Of a DNA stretch of 64,000 nucleotides, positions 33,301-45,290 are shown piece by piece. The position numbers and the translations under genes were made by a program. The stretch's first letter is position 1; every line of letters starts with the position of its first letter. The stretch covers positions 15,334,501 to 15,398,500 of the forward strand of contig CM076952.1 of assembly GCA_039566865.1 (NCBI GenBank). Direction: 5' to 3'. The notes beneath the pieces are model-generated. The model was not told the DNA's origin. It ran no database searches and worked only from the letters and a program-made list of their open reading frames with translations. Origin of the DNA: Aurelia coerulea (taxonomy: Eukaryota; Cnidaria; Scyphozoa; Semaeostomeae; Ulmaridae).

Positions 33301-33582
33301 ATGGCTTACCAAACGAAATAAAATCAGCAGAAAATTTGAAAAGTTTTAAGGTTTTAATAAAACAATGGGATGGTCCGAATTGCAAATGTAGTGCCTGCAA
33401 GTGCCAACCAGTTTAGAGTTTAGTTACATAGGAAAGAAAAAAAAAATTGTTTTTATTATTAGTTATGTAAGTTCGATTTAGATTAGTTAACTTGTATATA
33501 TTATTAAATAGTGTATATATTGTTAGCTACCTGTAAATAATCGAATCAAAATAAAGCTACACACACACACACACACACAAGT
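30395..33582 (+). mobile_element. Decayed CR1/Rex1-like LINE, interrupted by a TIR element
   Basis: Plus-strand order: end of the endonuclease domain (SSSIDVMLTNKPRCSQ; linker YRSYKKFDSEYF), a 1.05-kb insertion (30828-31881), linker (NHFKKATSNGTMSNKEFWDL), RT (SFPDDAKKAVVCPLDKGEPN, VLNTFSKIYEKVLKQQL, ILMDLSKAFDCIPHNLL, SGVPKGSVLGPILFNFI, NYADDNT, NEMIANPEKFHALLL), and the C-terminus (FGSKSLKSIGPQIWNGLPNE ... KVLIKQWDGPNCKCSAC). Several frameshifts and stops, plus a deletion joining INGNVIKSANQTT to FGSKSL, show it is dead. It ends with a (CA)n run at 33558-33582. Confidence 0.85.
30828..31881. mobile_element. 1.05-kb TIR element inserted in the LINE
   Basis: Ends are GAGGAGCATCGCCCTAAATG (from 30828) and its inverse ...CATTTAGGGCGAAGCCTCTC (to 31881). 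TATA borders both sides (30824-27 and 31882-85), so the target duplication is TA or TATA. Flanking LINE codons QLQKA / RSRLKKRLNKNPT continue across it apart from a one-base slip. No coding content recognised. Confidence 0.8.
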
Positions 33583-34572
33583 CAATTCAAGACTTTGCAA
33601 AATTGCTAAACCTGGTTTGATTTTTGACACAAATTCACATCGAGAAGTCTTGATGGTCGGTAATATGGTTAGATTGAGAACATTTTTCGAATATTGTCTC
33701 TTTTTGAGAAAGTGAAGCCCCCCTCTATTCAACAGTACAGAAAACGAAATTGGAACAATGACCCCTTTACATTAGTTGTGCATAATTTCTACCGACAAAT
33801 TGGTAGTTTGCTTTGTTTTTTCTTTCAAGTAAAGAATCCAAAAATATGCTTGCAGCAAAAAATATATGGACAGAATGCTGTTGAACTGCTGATTATATCT
33901 ACAAGACACAATGGTGTTTCAAATATTTTAAAAACGAGTTCATAGAAATGCCAGCTTAAAAACAATCTTATTCCATAAAGACCATGAACAAACCCCGAAC
34001 AAACATTCAAACTCATGCTGAAATACTCTAAGCTCCTAAATGCCTAATCAGTCTGGCGTTGTATGGCTTCTCTAAATCTAATTTTAATGCATTATGATAG
34101 TTTACATTCTATTTTCGAGGCTTTGTTCCAAAACGAGCCGAAAATAGAGTTGCGCACCTTTTGACCTTTCCTTTTTGCAGTTGCCTAAGTGTGTGGCCTG
34201 TTCAATGAGCATGCAAGTAAATCTTACTCCGTAATGCAGAAAGTGAAGTCAAAATGAGGTCACTAAAACAACAACAGCAACAACTAGAGCGGCATCGCGC
34301 CAATTGAGTGCCCATCGAAGAAAATGCGAAGTATTTTCCCCAGCAAGTCGTTTCAAAAAAGTAAACTTCAGAGAACAGGCTCCTTCACCCTTGCGACAGA
34401 TTGCTGTTGATGGCTAGCAGCAAATGAGCCTTATTTTTCTTCATAACAGGCTGTCATGTCAAATAAAAGCTCAACTCGATTTAATTTTAACCTCTAATCT
34501 TCCGTAACTTGAGACAAATGTGATCGATTTTGGCCACCTAAATTTTTCATCTTAGGGAGCTACTGCCATAAA
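33583..34572. other. No recognisable feature
   Basis: No coding frame or repeat that I can support follows the LINE tail. Confidence 0.4.
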
Positions 34573-35234
34573 GTATGGAGCAGATTGGGGCGGAAGGGAT
34601 TTAGAATTTCACACTAAAATTATGCAGCCCAAGACCAGAGAAAAAACTTTTTACACAGCCCCTGCTTATCTGCAAAAATTATTTGACGGCCCACGGCTTC
34701 AAATGAATTGTTTGGTTCACGGTACAGGTCAATTCCTTCCTGTGCAATATGTTATTAATACCAAATTTGTGGGACATCCGGATGATGTTTAGGGAAGAAC
34801 TTGCAGATACCATTGTACTTGAAACTGGGGTGGAGAACAATATCAATGATTAAGAGAGCAGCAAAATGATGCTGAATGAAAGTGTTTATAACAATTGTAA
34901 AGTATTGAAAACAACTAGATTCGTGGCCCATGGTTATTGAAGGTGTTTTGGCGCACTGGTGTAATCCTCTGACTTTGCAGCCAAAACAGTCAGGCGGAGG
35001 GTTCGATACCCGGTAGGACTGCACTACTTGAGCGTCATGACAAGGGGTCACGAACCGCGGACTCGATTAGGTCTGCTCTATTTCTGCGATCCCAGCGCTT
35101 GGCACTGAAAGACGCAACTTCACCTTCACCTTCACTTATCACTTGAAATAGTTTGTTAGCCCAACATATTCAATCCAATAGTTTAGTCAAGTGACTCTGT
35201 CAAATCCCTTCCGCACCCCTCTGTTCCATACTTA
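34573..35234. mobile_element. Possible TIR element carrying a SINE
   Basis: AAGTATGGAGCAGATTGGGG CGGAAGGGATTT-type sequence (34573-34604) is mirrored at 35203-35234 with about five mismatches in 32. The tRNA-type SINE lies inside. No target duplication seen. Confidence 0.35.
34946..35150 (+). mobile_element. tRNA-derived SINE, plus strand
   Basis: The head has an A-box-like CTGGTGTAATCC (34956-34967), an anticodon-stem-like CTGAC...GTCAG, and a perfect B box GGTTCGATACC inside a GGG/CCC T-stem (35000-35016). The body ends in a CTTCAC-type hexamer run (about 35119-35138) instead of poly(A). Confidence 0.7.
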
Positions 35235-35569
35235 ATGACACCTTCTTAGTTACACAATAAGAATCAATTTGAAGGAATCTGATGACCAGCTGGCAAACTA
35301 CGGCCATTCACTTACAAACATTTGAACCCCTTTTATTTCTATTCTCCACACCGCGATGTAGGTACATAAAAAAGCAATGCTAAATCCAGCCAAGGGGTGT
35401 CTTGGGACACCTGTCTATTAGGGGAGGGGCCAAGGCCGCGAAATTTCAAAAAAATAAAAATGATGGCTAAATGGAAATTTTTGGTGTTATTGATGTTATG
35501 TTAGGATTGCGTCCTTGTCAACCGCTACGAAGAGGCCAATTCTCCTGGGATGAAACCCAATGTTCGGCC

Positions 35570-35683
35570 TAGACTTATGACGATGAGTCCCTTGTATCCC
35601 TGCGGTTCCTTGCTCACAGGCTGAAGCGCCATCAAAAAGTCAAAGAGCACAGGGAAACAAGAGACTCATCGTCATAAGTCTAC
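35570..35683. mobile_element. 114-bp MITE with 8-bp target duplication
   Basis: TAGACTTATGACGATGAGTC at 35570 is mirrored by GACTCATCGTCATAAGTCTA ending 35682. GTTCGGCC stands directly on both sides (35562-35569 and 35684-35691), an 8-bp duplication as in hAT elements. Confidence 0.8.
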
Positions 35684-35691
35684 GTTCGGCC

Positions 35692-37458
35692 CTGTCGGGA
35701 GCAACTTCATTTTCGGGGTGAGGAGGAAATCTACAATGAAACCAAAGCAAAGTGACTTCTGATTCAGATTTAAGGTTATGAAGTCTCAGTGCTGCTAATT
35801 GCTATTTGCATCGCCCATTATGCCCATTGCCCATCAGTTTACCAGAGAAGTTTCCAATCGCTTCAAATTATTAAAATGCAAAATTTATTAAAACAAACAC
35901 AAATTTGGGTTAAGATCTTATTTACTGACTTGGAAAATCATCGAAACCCACAAAAACGCAGCATTATATTAAGTCTATTTTCATTTTAGAAACTTATGCC
36001 AAAACTCATCCATCCAGATATTCAGAACAACTCGTAGCATGCATTTCAATTGCCAAAACTCGAAGTTTAGGTTAATTCTCATTGATGACATTGTGTTTAA
36101 AGTACCAAATGATGAACAAAGAACAATAATTAAAGCTGTTTTCTTATTGAGACTTTTTACCGAAGAGTAGTGTTCATTGTTTCTCCTACGGCCATAATGG
36201 GCTACGCTCGAAGAAAACGACGTTTTTACCCCCTTCTTTATAATCTTCTAAAGTCAGTATAAAAAGTTTACGCAAAAAGTCAATACTCTTTGATCCTTTT
36301 CTCCATTAGTTGGTGATATAATCTGGCCATTTGATTTTGTCATTAATTGCTCTTTTTGGATTTAACCCTATCTCACCTGGGCGTTTTGAAGCGGTCAATA
36401 CCTGAAGGGGGGGGGGGGGGGGTGGATTCCACCCCTCCTCTTTTTCTTCGCTGTAGTAGCTACAATCTTTAGAATTGGTAAATATATATACTTTGATGCA
36501 AACAATCAAAATCACATGATTAAATCAAATTATCTCTATTGTTCTCGTTGCTATGACAATAAGAAGATTTTAAGTTATGATTATCATGATTGTTACCAAC
36601 ATGATTGAAACAATGAAATGAGGCACTAAATTGAAATCTTTTGTTTCAAATTGAGTTGGATATCATCAAATACATATGTAAGTATAATTTTGCATATATT
36701 TGAGATTAAAATTTGCAACAATTAAAAAAAAGTATACACATTTTGTTGGCTACACAGTAAAACATTGGTTGCCATGGTTACGAGGCTATATTTAGCATCT
36801 TGAAATTTTCATCATTCAATACAGTATAAATATAAAGTCAAACTAGCGGAGTCTTGGCATCCTGCATTGCATATTCTAGCATAGCATAGGCGAATGAAAG
36901 TTTGGTTGGGGGGGGGGGGGGGGGTGGAACTCAGAACTTCGCGACGACATGGACATAATGGGCGACACCACTCTATACAGAAGCAATGACCCCTTTTTCG
37001 TTGGTGCAACCATGAATTTCACTCACCAATTCTTTTCTGTTTTCTTTCATTTATTCATGACAAACTGTAATTAGTTTAGGTTTAGGTTTATAGCAAATTT
37101 CGTTTTTATTACAAATCAGTAAATAAAATAAAATCAAATCAATCATTTTCTAAAATGTCTTTATTCAAAACTTACAAAAAGTCCTATTTTGAACTTTTTC
37201 GAGGCTCTGGTACGCAGTGCTTTAAAAGATTGCTAAAACCAGAACTAACAACTGGAAAATTTCGACCGTAAAGCAACGAAAAGAGCACATGTCGTAGGAA
37301 GAACTGAAAGAGATGCACAAAATCTGAACCGATCAAATGAACAGTATTAGCTCAAGCCCAAAGCCTTGAAAATGGTCAAAGTCAGTGGTTTTCTGACAAA
37401 ACCTTCAAATTTCCAAAAGATCTGACCATTTGAATTTTAGGAGGGGCCATGTCTTCAA
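35692..37458. other. No gene; poly-G tracts and a possible TTAACCC end
   Basis: Two long G runs occur (about 36408-36421 and 36908-36924). 36361-36380 reads TTTAACCCTATCTCACCTGG, like the outer end of the TTAA-type element that follows, so a relic end is possible. No coding frame recognised. Confidence 0.3.
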
Positions 37459-37462
37459 TTAA

Positions 37463-38969
37463 CCCTATCTGTATTGGGTGACTTTTTTAGGTACTTTGTA
37501 CTGGGGGGGCCTTTTTTGCTCCCCCCCTCTTTTTCTCCAAAACTACAAAAGATATAACGATAAGATATACCCTTATTGTTATTTAGACAATTGGCTATTC
37601 AAAATATAACAATGAAAATTAATTAGTCACGTGATTTGTTGCTAGGCAACCGAACTGCGACCTTTGTCGACGGGGTTACCGTGTTGAAAGAATATAAAAT
37701 GAAAATGAAATGGAAAACAAAGGAAAATTGGCAAATTTTATACCTTCTTAACCAGAAAAATTCTATTTGATCAACCGCTCAACAGATTTTCTCCAAATTT
37801 TTTCAAAATACTAGGAAACATGTCATAGTTTCAAAATATGTACTTTTCAACATTTTTTAGTTTCTATTTTAGCACAATTAGCTTTAAATTAGCCTTTTCT
37901 TGCATGGATTTATTTTCATCGCAGGTTTTTGCAAGTCCTGTCCCTTTATCTGGTAAATATAGACTCAAAATGAATCAAAATAATAAGATGAAGCAAATTA
38001 GACCAACAACATTTATATTTTACGCTTCTTTAGTAGACAAATGACGTCATAAATGTGAATGACGTCATAGATATTAAATTTTGCTGACGTCAGCAAATAT
38101 GAAAAATGTACCTGGTGTCCCAAAATGATGTATTATCAATTGATTGCTTATATGTCCATAGCCAATCAACCGATTTTCAAAAACTTTATTTATCCGATTG
38201 CCGAAAGTCTAAATTGTATTCGAGGATGTTGGTTGTGGTTTTATACCGATGTTTTCAAATGTTTTCATGTCGACAAGAAGATCGATAAACATTCAAATTC
38301 AAGCCTTAGATGGCATGAAAAAGAAACGGCCTACCTTTCCAGTCAACAATTTAGATGTGATACAAAAGGTGAACTTATATTTCGTTCATAGAAAAACGAA
38401 TTCAGTTAATACTGAATTCAGAGAATGGCCAGAATACAAATACAGGTTCATCCTATTGTATCGCACCTAAAAATGCTAAATGGAAAAATAGGCCGTTTCT
38501 TTCTCATGCCATCTAAGGCTATAATTGGAGCAGGTTTATCAATCTTCTTTTCAACATGAAAACATCGTCGTTTAACCACAACCAACATCTTTAAATACAA
38601 TGTAACCTTTAGGCACTCAAATTAAAAATAGTTTTTGAAAGTCGGTTCGTTGGTTATGGATATGTAAGCAATCAAACGATAATACATCATTTTGGGACAT
38701 CACGTATACATCAAATAAAAGTACTCATCAAATGCAATCGAATGGTGCATGTTTGAGATCGACTGGACAAACGGCACAAAAACTACGAATATTTTAAGGT
38801 TCTTTTTGTTGACTATGGTATTCCTGTGGTAACATGATCCGAGGTAGAACAATGAAATACCAAATACCAAGTTACCAAATCTGGTGGTTATATCTCTTGT
38901 CGTTTTAGCGTAATGCAGCAAATTCTGGTAGGGGGCCTAAAACGCCCCCCCCCCCCAGTACGACTAGGG
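37463..38969. mobile_element. piggyBac-like TTAA MITE, copy A (with nested element)
   Basis: Flanked on both sides by TTAA (37459-37462 and 38970-38973). Ends are CCCTATCTGTATTGGG and, inverted, CCCTAGTCGTACTGGG. C/G runs lie just inside each end. TTAA targets with CCC...GGG ends are characteristic of piggyBac-type elements. It has no transposase and holds a second element at 38111-38704. A related copy lacking that insertion is at 60393-61225 in inverted orientation. Confidence 0.85.
38111..38704. mobile_element. 594-bp TA-flanked MITE (Tc1/mariner type) nested in copy A
   Basis: The left end CCTGGTGTCCCAAAATGATG is mirrored by CATCATTTTGGGACATCACG, with inverted homology of at least 70 bp. 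TA borders both sides (38109-10, 38705-06). In the copy at 60.7 kb the flanking sequence is continuous (AATATGAAATATTATATATC), so this is an insertion into copy A. Confidence 0.85.
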
Positions 38970-38973
38970 TTAA

Positions 38974-40046
38974 TCCATGATAATGATCCTGAATTTTTCG
39001 TATGGCATAAGCACATTGATTACGTAGCCCGTTATAAGTTAGCCACAGGAGAGTATTCTTTGTAGCTGCCTTCTTTATTTTATCCTTTTAGTCATAAGTT
39101 CTCTGACCGAGGAATTAAGCAAGAGAGCATATTAATTGCGTAGCTTTTTTTACTTTAGGGGCACATGCGCATTCCAAACCGATACAAAGACCTTTTGGAA
39201 TGTTGTTACCATCTTACTTGGTTCATCGGCAAGGAGGAGGGGGTACGAAGATATTCCCAATCAAATTCTTGCAGATCTTGCTGAAACATAGCTTTATTGT
39301 ACCATTTTAAGCTACGAGTTTCTGCCAGCCTCTGCTTTTTTGCAGGAATTGAGCCTCGATGCGTTTACCTTCCTTGTACCGTAAATCATGTAATGGTCAA
39401 CCATTCTAGTTTCTATGATATCTACGTTACGAATGTGATTTGGTTTATTGGTAGAGAAGTGGTCTACAAGCATATTACTAACTGTGGGATCTTGAAAGCT
39501 CAAACTTGCGTCAACTTGCAAACCAGAGCGTCGGTCTTTAAAATTTAGGCCAAGGCCAATTCGACATCGAAATTAAGAAATAAAATGAATTAAAGATTAA
39601 GAAAATGCCCAATGTGTGACTGGAGTGATTTCTGGAAAAACATAATAACACAAGATCTAATATTGTTCAAACTTTATCAAGCTTATCGTTCATTTATATG
39701 CTTGCCTTAAGAATTTGCTTAGGCCAAAAGGTTAAAGCTCTTGTTTGCAGGAAGGGGGCAAATTTGAGCTTTCAAGATTGACACGTCTGCCGTCAAAGCA
39801 CAAATACCAACAAACTACGTACCTATGTTGAAGCTAACTATCGAGTTAGAGTGATTAGACAATGATTGATGCTAAATTCACATCGCTGGATTCAACCAAA
39901 TCCATGTACATATTTTTGGGACACCCGGTATTTAGAACAGACAGAAATATATGTAACTCATATCTTCACTTTCATCCGCCATTGCAAATTTTGATTGTCA
40001 TTTCATTGATGTTGTTGTTGTTTTTTTTTTTTTTTTATAGAACCAC
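38974..40046. other. No recognisable feature
   Basis: No supported gene or element. A 15-base T run occurs near 40021-40036. Confidence 0.35.
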
Positions 40047-40232
40047 TAAAGCTTTTTGAAAATTTATCAACTTTTTGAACATTGAATGAACATTTTAAGC
40101 ATTGAATAAACTCTTTGAGCATTGGATAGACTGTCGGAACATTGAATGAAGTTTTTAAATATTAAATCAACTCTTTAAACATTAAATGAACTTTTTAAAC
40201 ACGGAATTAGCTTTTCGAACATTGAAAATAAT
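40047..40232. repeat. Diverged ~20-bp minisatellite
   Basis: About nine imperfect units of the type ACTTTTTGAACATTGAATGA in direct order. Confidence 0.65.
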
Positions 40233-40739
40233 ATTTAAAAAATGTATCCTACTGACACATATTGCAAACATGCCTTTGAGATTTTCTGCAACAAAGCTAC
40301 ATAATACTTCTATTTCTAGGGTTTGAATTATTCAAATGATCTTGACAAAAGTTTCGCAGTCGGATCATTGATTGTTTATGAGACTTCTAACTATGTGAAA
40401 ATAGTTACGATCATTTTCTCAATGTAAATAATTTCCTTACGACCGGATATTACCTGATATTGCCAAGAGACTAATAAAAAATTCCCTTCCTCCACGGTCA
40501 ACTACAAAGTTAAAATCAATATTTCATTTTCACTTGCTATTGGTTGTTTGAATCAAATATTCCAAAATTCCCATGAAGACTTTTTGGAATCGCTAATTGA
40601 AGACTACAGTTAAACAGCTCAAATCATGGTCAGTCTGTGTCTATGGGGTAATAAATCACTCTATCTTACTGGTTGGACAACCCCAAACCTCAGGGGATTT
40701 TCTCAAACAAGTCTTTTGCAAAGACATTTGGCTTATTTT

Positions 40740-40912
40740 CAGGGACGTAGGAAGCATCTCAAACTTGGGAGGGCACGACACTTCAAGGGCACTTTTTTCA
40801 TTAAGCTAAAGGGGCATTTCCTGAAAATAAAAAGGGCACTTCTTTGTTTATTGCAAAATCTTGGGGGGGCACGTGCCCCAGTGCCCCCCCCCCCCCGGTT
40901 CCTACGTCTCTG
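40740..40912. mobile_element. 173-bp hAT-type MITE
   Basis: CAGGGACGTAGGAAGC at the left and GGTTCCTACGTCTCTG at the right form CAGGG-type TIRs. CTTATTTT flanks both ends exactly (40732-40739 and 40913-40920): an 8-bp duplication. A decayed relative is at about 41590-41925. Confidence 0.9.
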
Positions 40913-41589
40913 CTTATTTTTAGGCATTTTTCCGCATATCTTTTAATCTAAATTATTCTTCAAATTAAGAAATTGCTTCGGAGACTCCAAAGTTCGCATT
41001 CTGATTTGATCGCCTACGATAACGTTTACCACCAAAGGGTGACATTTTCGGTCTAGAGAACTGTGAACAAGCTCTCAAACTTGGTAAAAAAATGGACAAG
41101 AAAGTCGATGCAGGCTATATGATGGGCTGTGCGGGCTGCTTAAGCAAAATGTTTTGGGGGTTGTATTGTTAATTAATTTTTTCTGCTGCTGACTATCGTT
41201 CTTTGCGTCATACTGAACAGCATTAATCCAAGAGTCATTCAAGCGCTGTACTGGACTCCCTAGGCTCCAACAATAGTTGAGGGGCTTTTCCAGCAGTCCC
41301 TTTTCCAGCGTGTCTTCAATATAATCCGCGTATAAGAACCTATGATGAATACAGGTGAATACAGTGGATTGGTTTATAAAACAATTGACACTTACTTACA
41401 CTATATTAGCCTGTCGGTTCTCATTTCATAGGTTCTTACATGCGAGTTTTTACTGTATACGTTTCATACACTTTTTGACGCATAAATTTCGAAAAATTTT
41501 CATTCAAATCGGATACACTGATGAGATAGACCTTGCTGAGCAGAATCAGAAAATGCATTTATTTGTCTCATTTGATACTGTCAAACAGG

Positions 41590-41925
41590 GCCTATAAAGT
41601 ATCTTAAACTTGGGGGTACGACACTTTTTTTATATTCCCATAAAATTTACAATCAACAGACAAAGATTACAAGACGATGCCACAAGGAGGATGGAAATAC
41701 ATAGCAACCCTTAACATAGAGATTCAAATTAATGTTACATTTAAATATTACAAATTACATGTTGCAAAATAGCAAATGGCAAATAACAATGACATAATTC
41801 CGTCAAAAAAAATTAAAACAACAAAAATCAAATGTGAGAAAAAACAAATTAAGGTACGACACTTCAAGTGTCCCATTTAATTAAGCCAAATAGGCACTTC
41901 CTGAAACAAAGAGTTCATTTGATAA
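41590..41925. mobile_element. Decayed relative of the hAT MITE, with an insertion
   Basis: AAGTATCTTAAACTTGGGGG, then TACGACACTTCAAGTG, then TTAAGCCAAATAGGCACTTCC follow the interior of the element at 40740. The copy is split by 41634-41853, which is flanked by GTACGACACTT direct repeats. Confidence 0.6.
41634..41853 (-). mobile_element. Retroposed fragment with 11-bp target duplication
   Basis: GTACGACACTT occurs on both sides. The plus strand begins with a T run (a poly-A tail on the minus strand) followed by TATTCCCATAAAATTTACAA and ACGATGCCACAAGG. A similar T-run plus ATAAAATTTTACAAT...ACGATGCCAAGGG segment is at 43056-43250, so this is a repeated LINE/SINE-type 3' fragment. Confidence 0.6.
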
Positions 41926-43055
41926 TGCTCTTGAGAAACATTTTACATCTTCCAGTCGTGTAGTTACAGTCTTATCAAACAACGTTTTCGTATGAGCTCC
42001 CAATCAAACACTACCCCTTTAATTCCATAAGCTACATGCCTATCTATGATCTATGAAGTATTGCCAAATATAAATTTGAATCAATTCTTAGTGCTTACGT
42101 AACGTGTGCTTGGAAAAGTGGTAACTTACGAGTAACATGACCTGGGAAACATCCAAAGGGAAGGGTAACTTATAGTCACTGCATTGCAGAGTCTCCTCGG
42201 GTAATACTCAAGTTTCTTTCATTTCTAAAGCATTCCTTGTCATGCAAAGTTGCCATTTTAGTCTATAAAACTAAGGAAAAATATCTGGCTATTTTGGTCG
42301 CAAGTTTACGTTTCTGTATCATTTCCTTCCATCATTCCTCCATGGAAATTCCTTCAATTTCCTGAAATCATGCAATTTCCTTTTTCTTGCTTTCGAAATT
42401 AGAATTACAATATCAGACAATCAGACAAATTGGGAGATTGATATTAACAGTCTTACCGATCTACACTTGAGTGACTTAAGAAACTTTTAAGAACTTTCAA
42501 CAGAAAGAGCCAGAAAAGTATTGCCACGTTCTAAAATATACAGGACCAAGAGCACTGGTGGAGCACTTGACGGATTTGACTGATCTAAATTCTTGTCGAA
42601 AGCCGAAAGACCAAAATATTTTTTTGATTCATCTCGTATGTTCATGAGAACTGAAAATATATAGTGTAGGTAAATTTTACTTGAGGAAAATTGGTTGCGC
42701 AACGCATGAAAAAGGGCCTAAAACATTTTATCGCATCGTAAGGAATTTTTTTTCAATTTTCTCACCCCAAAAAATACGCAAGAACATCTCTCTTGCACAA
42801 GGGCGGACTGGCACGGGTGGCTAGGTGGCGGACCCCTCATAGTGCTAAAAAGCGAGTCCTTGATAAGAAGAAATTTTTTGAATTGATATACAGATTCATA
42901 ACCTCGCACATACATCAGGCAGATTGATTCAAATAATTGGTTATCGTGTGCGATTTATGTGTAGGGCAGAAGACTCTAAAGCCTGATTTCCAGTCAGTGG
43001 AATTATCCGAGCGGGTGCAATTTTACACAATAAAAAGTCATTCAACATTGAATTT
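41926..43055. other. No recognisable feature
   Basis: No coding frame or element that I can support. Confidence 0.35.
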
Positions 43056-43250
43056 CTGTTTTTTTATTCATATAAAATTTTACAATAAATATCACATTCT
43101 ACTAGACCTTCCTAATTACTATACAACACTACAGGGACGATGCCAAGGGGGGCGAAAGGCGATGACTACTCCATGGCCAATAAAAAGACATGCAATGTTA
43201 AACTACATACAACTAAGTACACTACGAACAATAAAAACCTGATGGAATCT
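43056..43250 (-). mobile_element. Second copy of the retroposed fragment
   Basis: A T run at 43059-43066, ATAAAATTTTACAATAAA, then GGACGATGCCAAGGGGGGCG parallel the fragment at 41634. Boundaries are approximate. Confidence 0.45.
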
Positions 43251-43339
43251 ATACTAGATTCTGTCAAAAATTAGATGCCCGGTCAGGTATGCGATTGAAT
43301 TTAAAATGTCAGGAGTGCAGCTCATCTTGATACGTATTT

Positions 43340-43524
43340 TGTTGGGGAGACGAGATACGCTTCACCCGAGGAAACCCATGCTTCCCCCCGTGCAGTAGGT
43401 TAAAGCTCATGCGCAGTAGTGAAAAGTTTTTGGGGTTGAAGCTCTGACGGGTGCATGCGCTTTGACCCACTGCACGGGGGGACACGTAAGTTTCCTCGGA
43501 CAAAGCGATCTCATCTCCCCAACA
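43340..43524. mobile_element. 185-bp fold-back MITE, copy 2
   Basis: TGTTGGGGAGACGAGAT at the left faces ATCTCATCTCCCCAACA at the right; arms include GAGGAAACCCATGC and CGTGCAGTAGGTTAAAGC. Same family as 24771-24945, with arms slightly better preserved. The flanks (GTATT/TATT) are not a convincing duplication. Confidence 0.8.
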
Positions 43525-43801
43525 ATATTCGGACATAAAATATGCCTGAATGATATAATAGATATGCCAGGCATCTAATGTGAAACAGAACTTACAAAGA
43601 ACCAGAAAAGTTACAGTGAAGACGTTGTTGGTTGCTTGATACTGAAGTTTCAAAAGATCTTAGTCAAACCGACCAGTTTCATGAATGAAACCTAAAGTCA
43701 ATTCGAGTATATTTCTGTTCAAATTATTAGAGAGGTCTTGGTCACCATATAGCTGTGTCAGAGCATCATTTGAAAGGTGGTGATTTGTACAAATGGTCGT
43801 A

Positions 43802-44268
43802 ATAAGGGAGCTGTCATTTTTAATAACAGGGAGGGGGGTGGAAGCATTTTGAAAATTCGCCCAAAAAATTTTAGACCCCTAAATTCTAGCCATGAAAAAT
43901 TTCAGACCCCATCTAATTTTCACCAAAAAATTTCAGACCCCTGACAGCACAAAACGACTTAAAAAGAACCAGACTGTCACAAAAGCATCAAACCAATCAA
44001 AGAAGAATTCAATTGAAGAAAGAAGAAAGAACCAGACAAGAAACATTGATGTTTAACTTTTTTGAGAAAATAAATAAAGAGTTGAGCTAAAATCTACAAA
44101 ATTGAATTTTTTTCGAAAATATTCAAAAATTTGGCAGATTTATTTTCAGACCCCAGCATAAATTCCTCTAAAAGTTTCAGACCCCAATAAATCTACCCTA
44201 AAAATTTTCAGACCCCCCCTCATTTGCTTCTACCCCGGTCCCTGCAATTAATTATGACTGCTCCCTAA
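43802..44268. mobile_element. TIR element built of repeated TTTCAGACCCC motifs
   Basis: AAGGGAGCTGTCAT...AACAGGGAGGGGGGTGGAAGC on the left is mirrored by GCTTCTACCCC...GTCCCTGCAATTAATTATGA and CTGCTCCCT on the right. Inside, AAATTTCAGACCCC-like words recur at least six times, direct in both halves. It abuts LINE coding sequence at 44269. Confidence 0.65.
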
Positions 44269-44850
44269 TTCAACAATTCCAGCGAGAAGATTTTGCCGTT
44301 AAACATCAAAAGGAGGGCAGAGCAACAAATAGTGCTCCGTATCCTCAATGCCATGGTTTGTTGGGCACATTGGGTTTATGGTATCCCTAAAATTATGCTT
44401 GAATTTGTGGAAATTCAACTTGCTGAGACCAACCCTAAATCGAGTGAGATATGACAATCCTTTTCGATCGTGAATTCCAAATACAGAGTTTACAGGGGGG
44501 CGGATTATTGATAAGATCTTTTTCTTAAAAACAGCAACAGAAGGTGCAAGTCTCAATTCAGGCTCAAGCTTGTTCTATTCGGATAAACAGTTTGGATAGA
44601 AGCTAGACTTGAATTTTTCTGTCCTTGCCTTTAATCGCCCTATGACATCCTGGTCACGTAGACTGTACAGCGAAGGATGAAGAGGGGGTATTGGATCTAC
44701 TGTATACTCAGGGCTAAGATCATTTAAAAACTTATAGAACAAGGTAAGCCGTCTACTCCAACTTCGGAAACTTAGTGACTCCCAGCCAAGCTCTGTATAC
44801 CAGCCAATATGCTCCGTTCTACTCGCTCGCTTTCTCTTCACGCTTCACAT
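44269..44850 (-). pseudogene. LINE ORF2 C-terminal fragment with Cys/His knuckle
   Basis: Minus-strand frame: GWYTELGWESLSFRSWSRRL, YKFLNDLSPEYT, LYSLRDQDVIGRLKARTEKF, KSSFYPNCLSE, in-frame TAG where a Trp is expected, NKLEPELRLAPSVAVFKKKI, VFGIHDRKGLSYLTRFRVGL, KFKHNFRDTINPMCPTNHG, EDTEHYLLLC, then a TAA after PPFDV. C-x10+-H-x4-C is the knuckle of LINE ORF2 tails. Two stop codons, truncated on both sides. Confidence 0.75.
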
Positions 44851-45129
44851 GCTCAGGAAATCCACTTTCAATTGCATGAGTGTTTTTGCTCTTCATAGAG
44901 TATTAAAGGGTATGTGCAAGGCTAAGTTAATATATAAAGCACCTCCCCCCATAAATGGTAGCTCGAAAAAAGCCCATATGGATTAGGGTTAAGGGATTTT
45001 ATCAAACAATCTTCTTCGATTATGACTTTTCGCTGTAAACTCACATTACATCTCTGTTTCTATATAATACTGAGTGAACTGATATTTCTGTTTTGCACCA
45101 TCCAATCTGAATATTTTCCAATGTGTGAC

Positions 45130-45290
45130 AAGAAAATGATAAGTTTTGAACAATAGGGGGTGTTCTCTCCTCGATTAATTTAGCTATTGTATTGAGAGAG
45201 CTCTTCCTTCAAGAAAGTTCTCTACATACAATATTGTTGTTTGTGTGTTTGTTCGAGTATTTTGTAATCTTCAAAATATTTTGCTATTTC
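45130..45290 (+). mobile_element. LINE 3' UTR fragment with conserved hairpin
   Basis: GGGGGTGTTCTCTC (45156-45169) pairs with GAGAGAGCTCTTCC (45194-45207), and the flanks CTCGATTAA and TACATACAAT match the 3' UTR at 1922-1995. It is cut by the mariner-type TIR at 45293. Confidence 0.55.

Noticed and set aside
34946..35020. Functional tRNA gene on the plus strand
   Set aside because: Anticodon and T stems are plausible, but the acceptor stem is absent and a repeat body follows.
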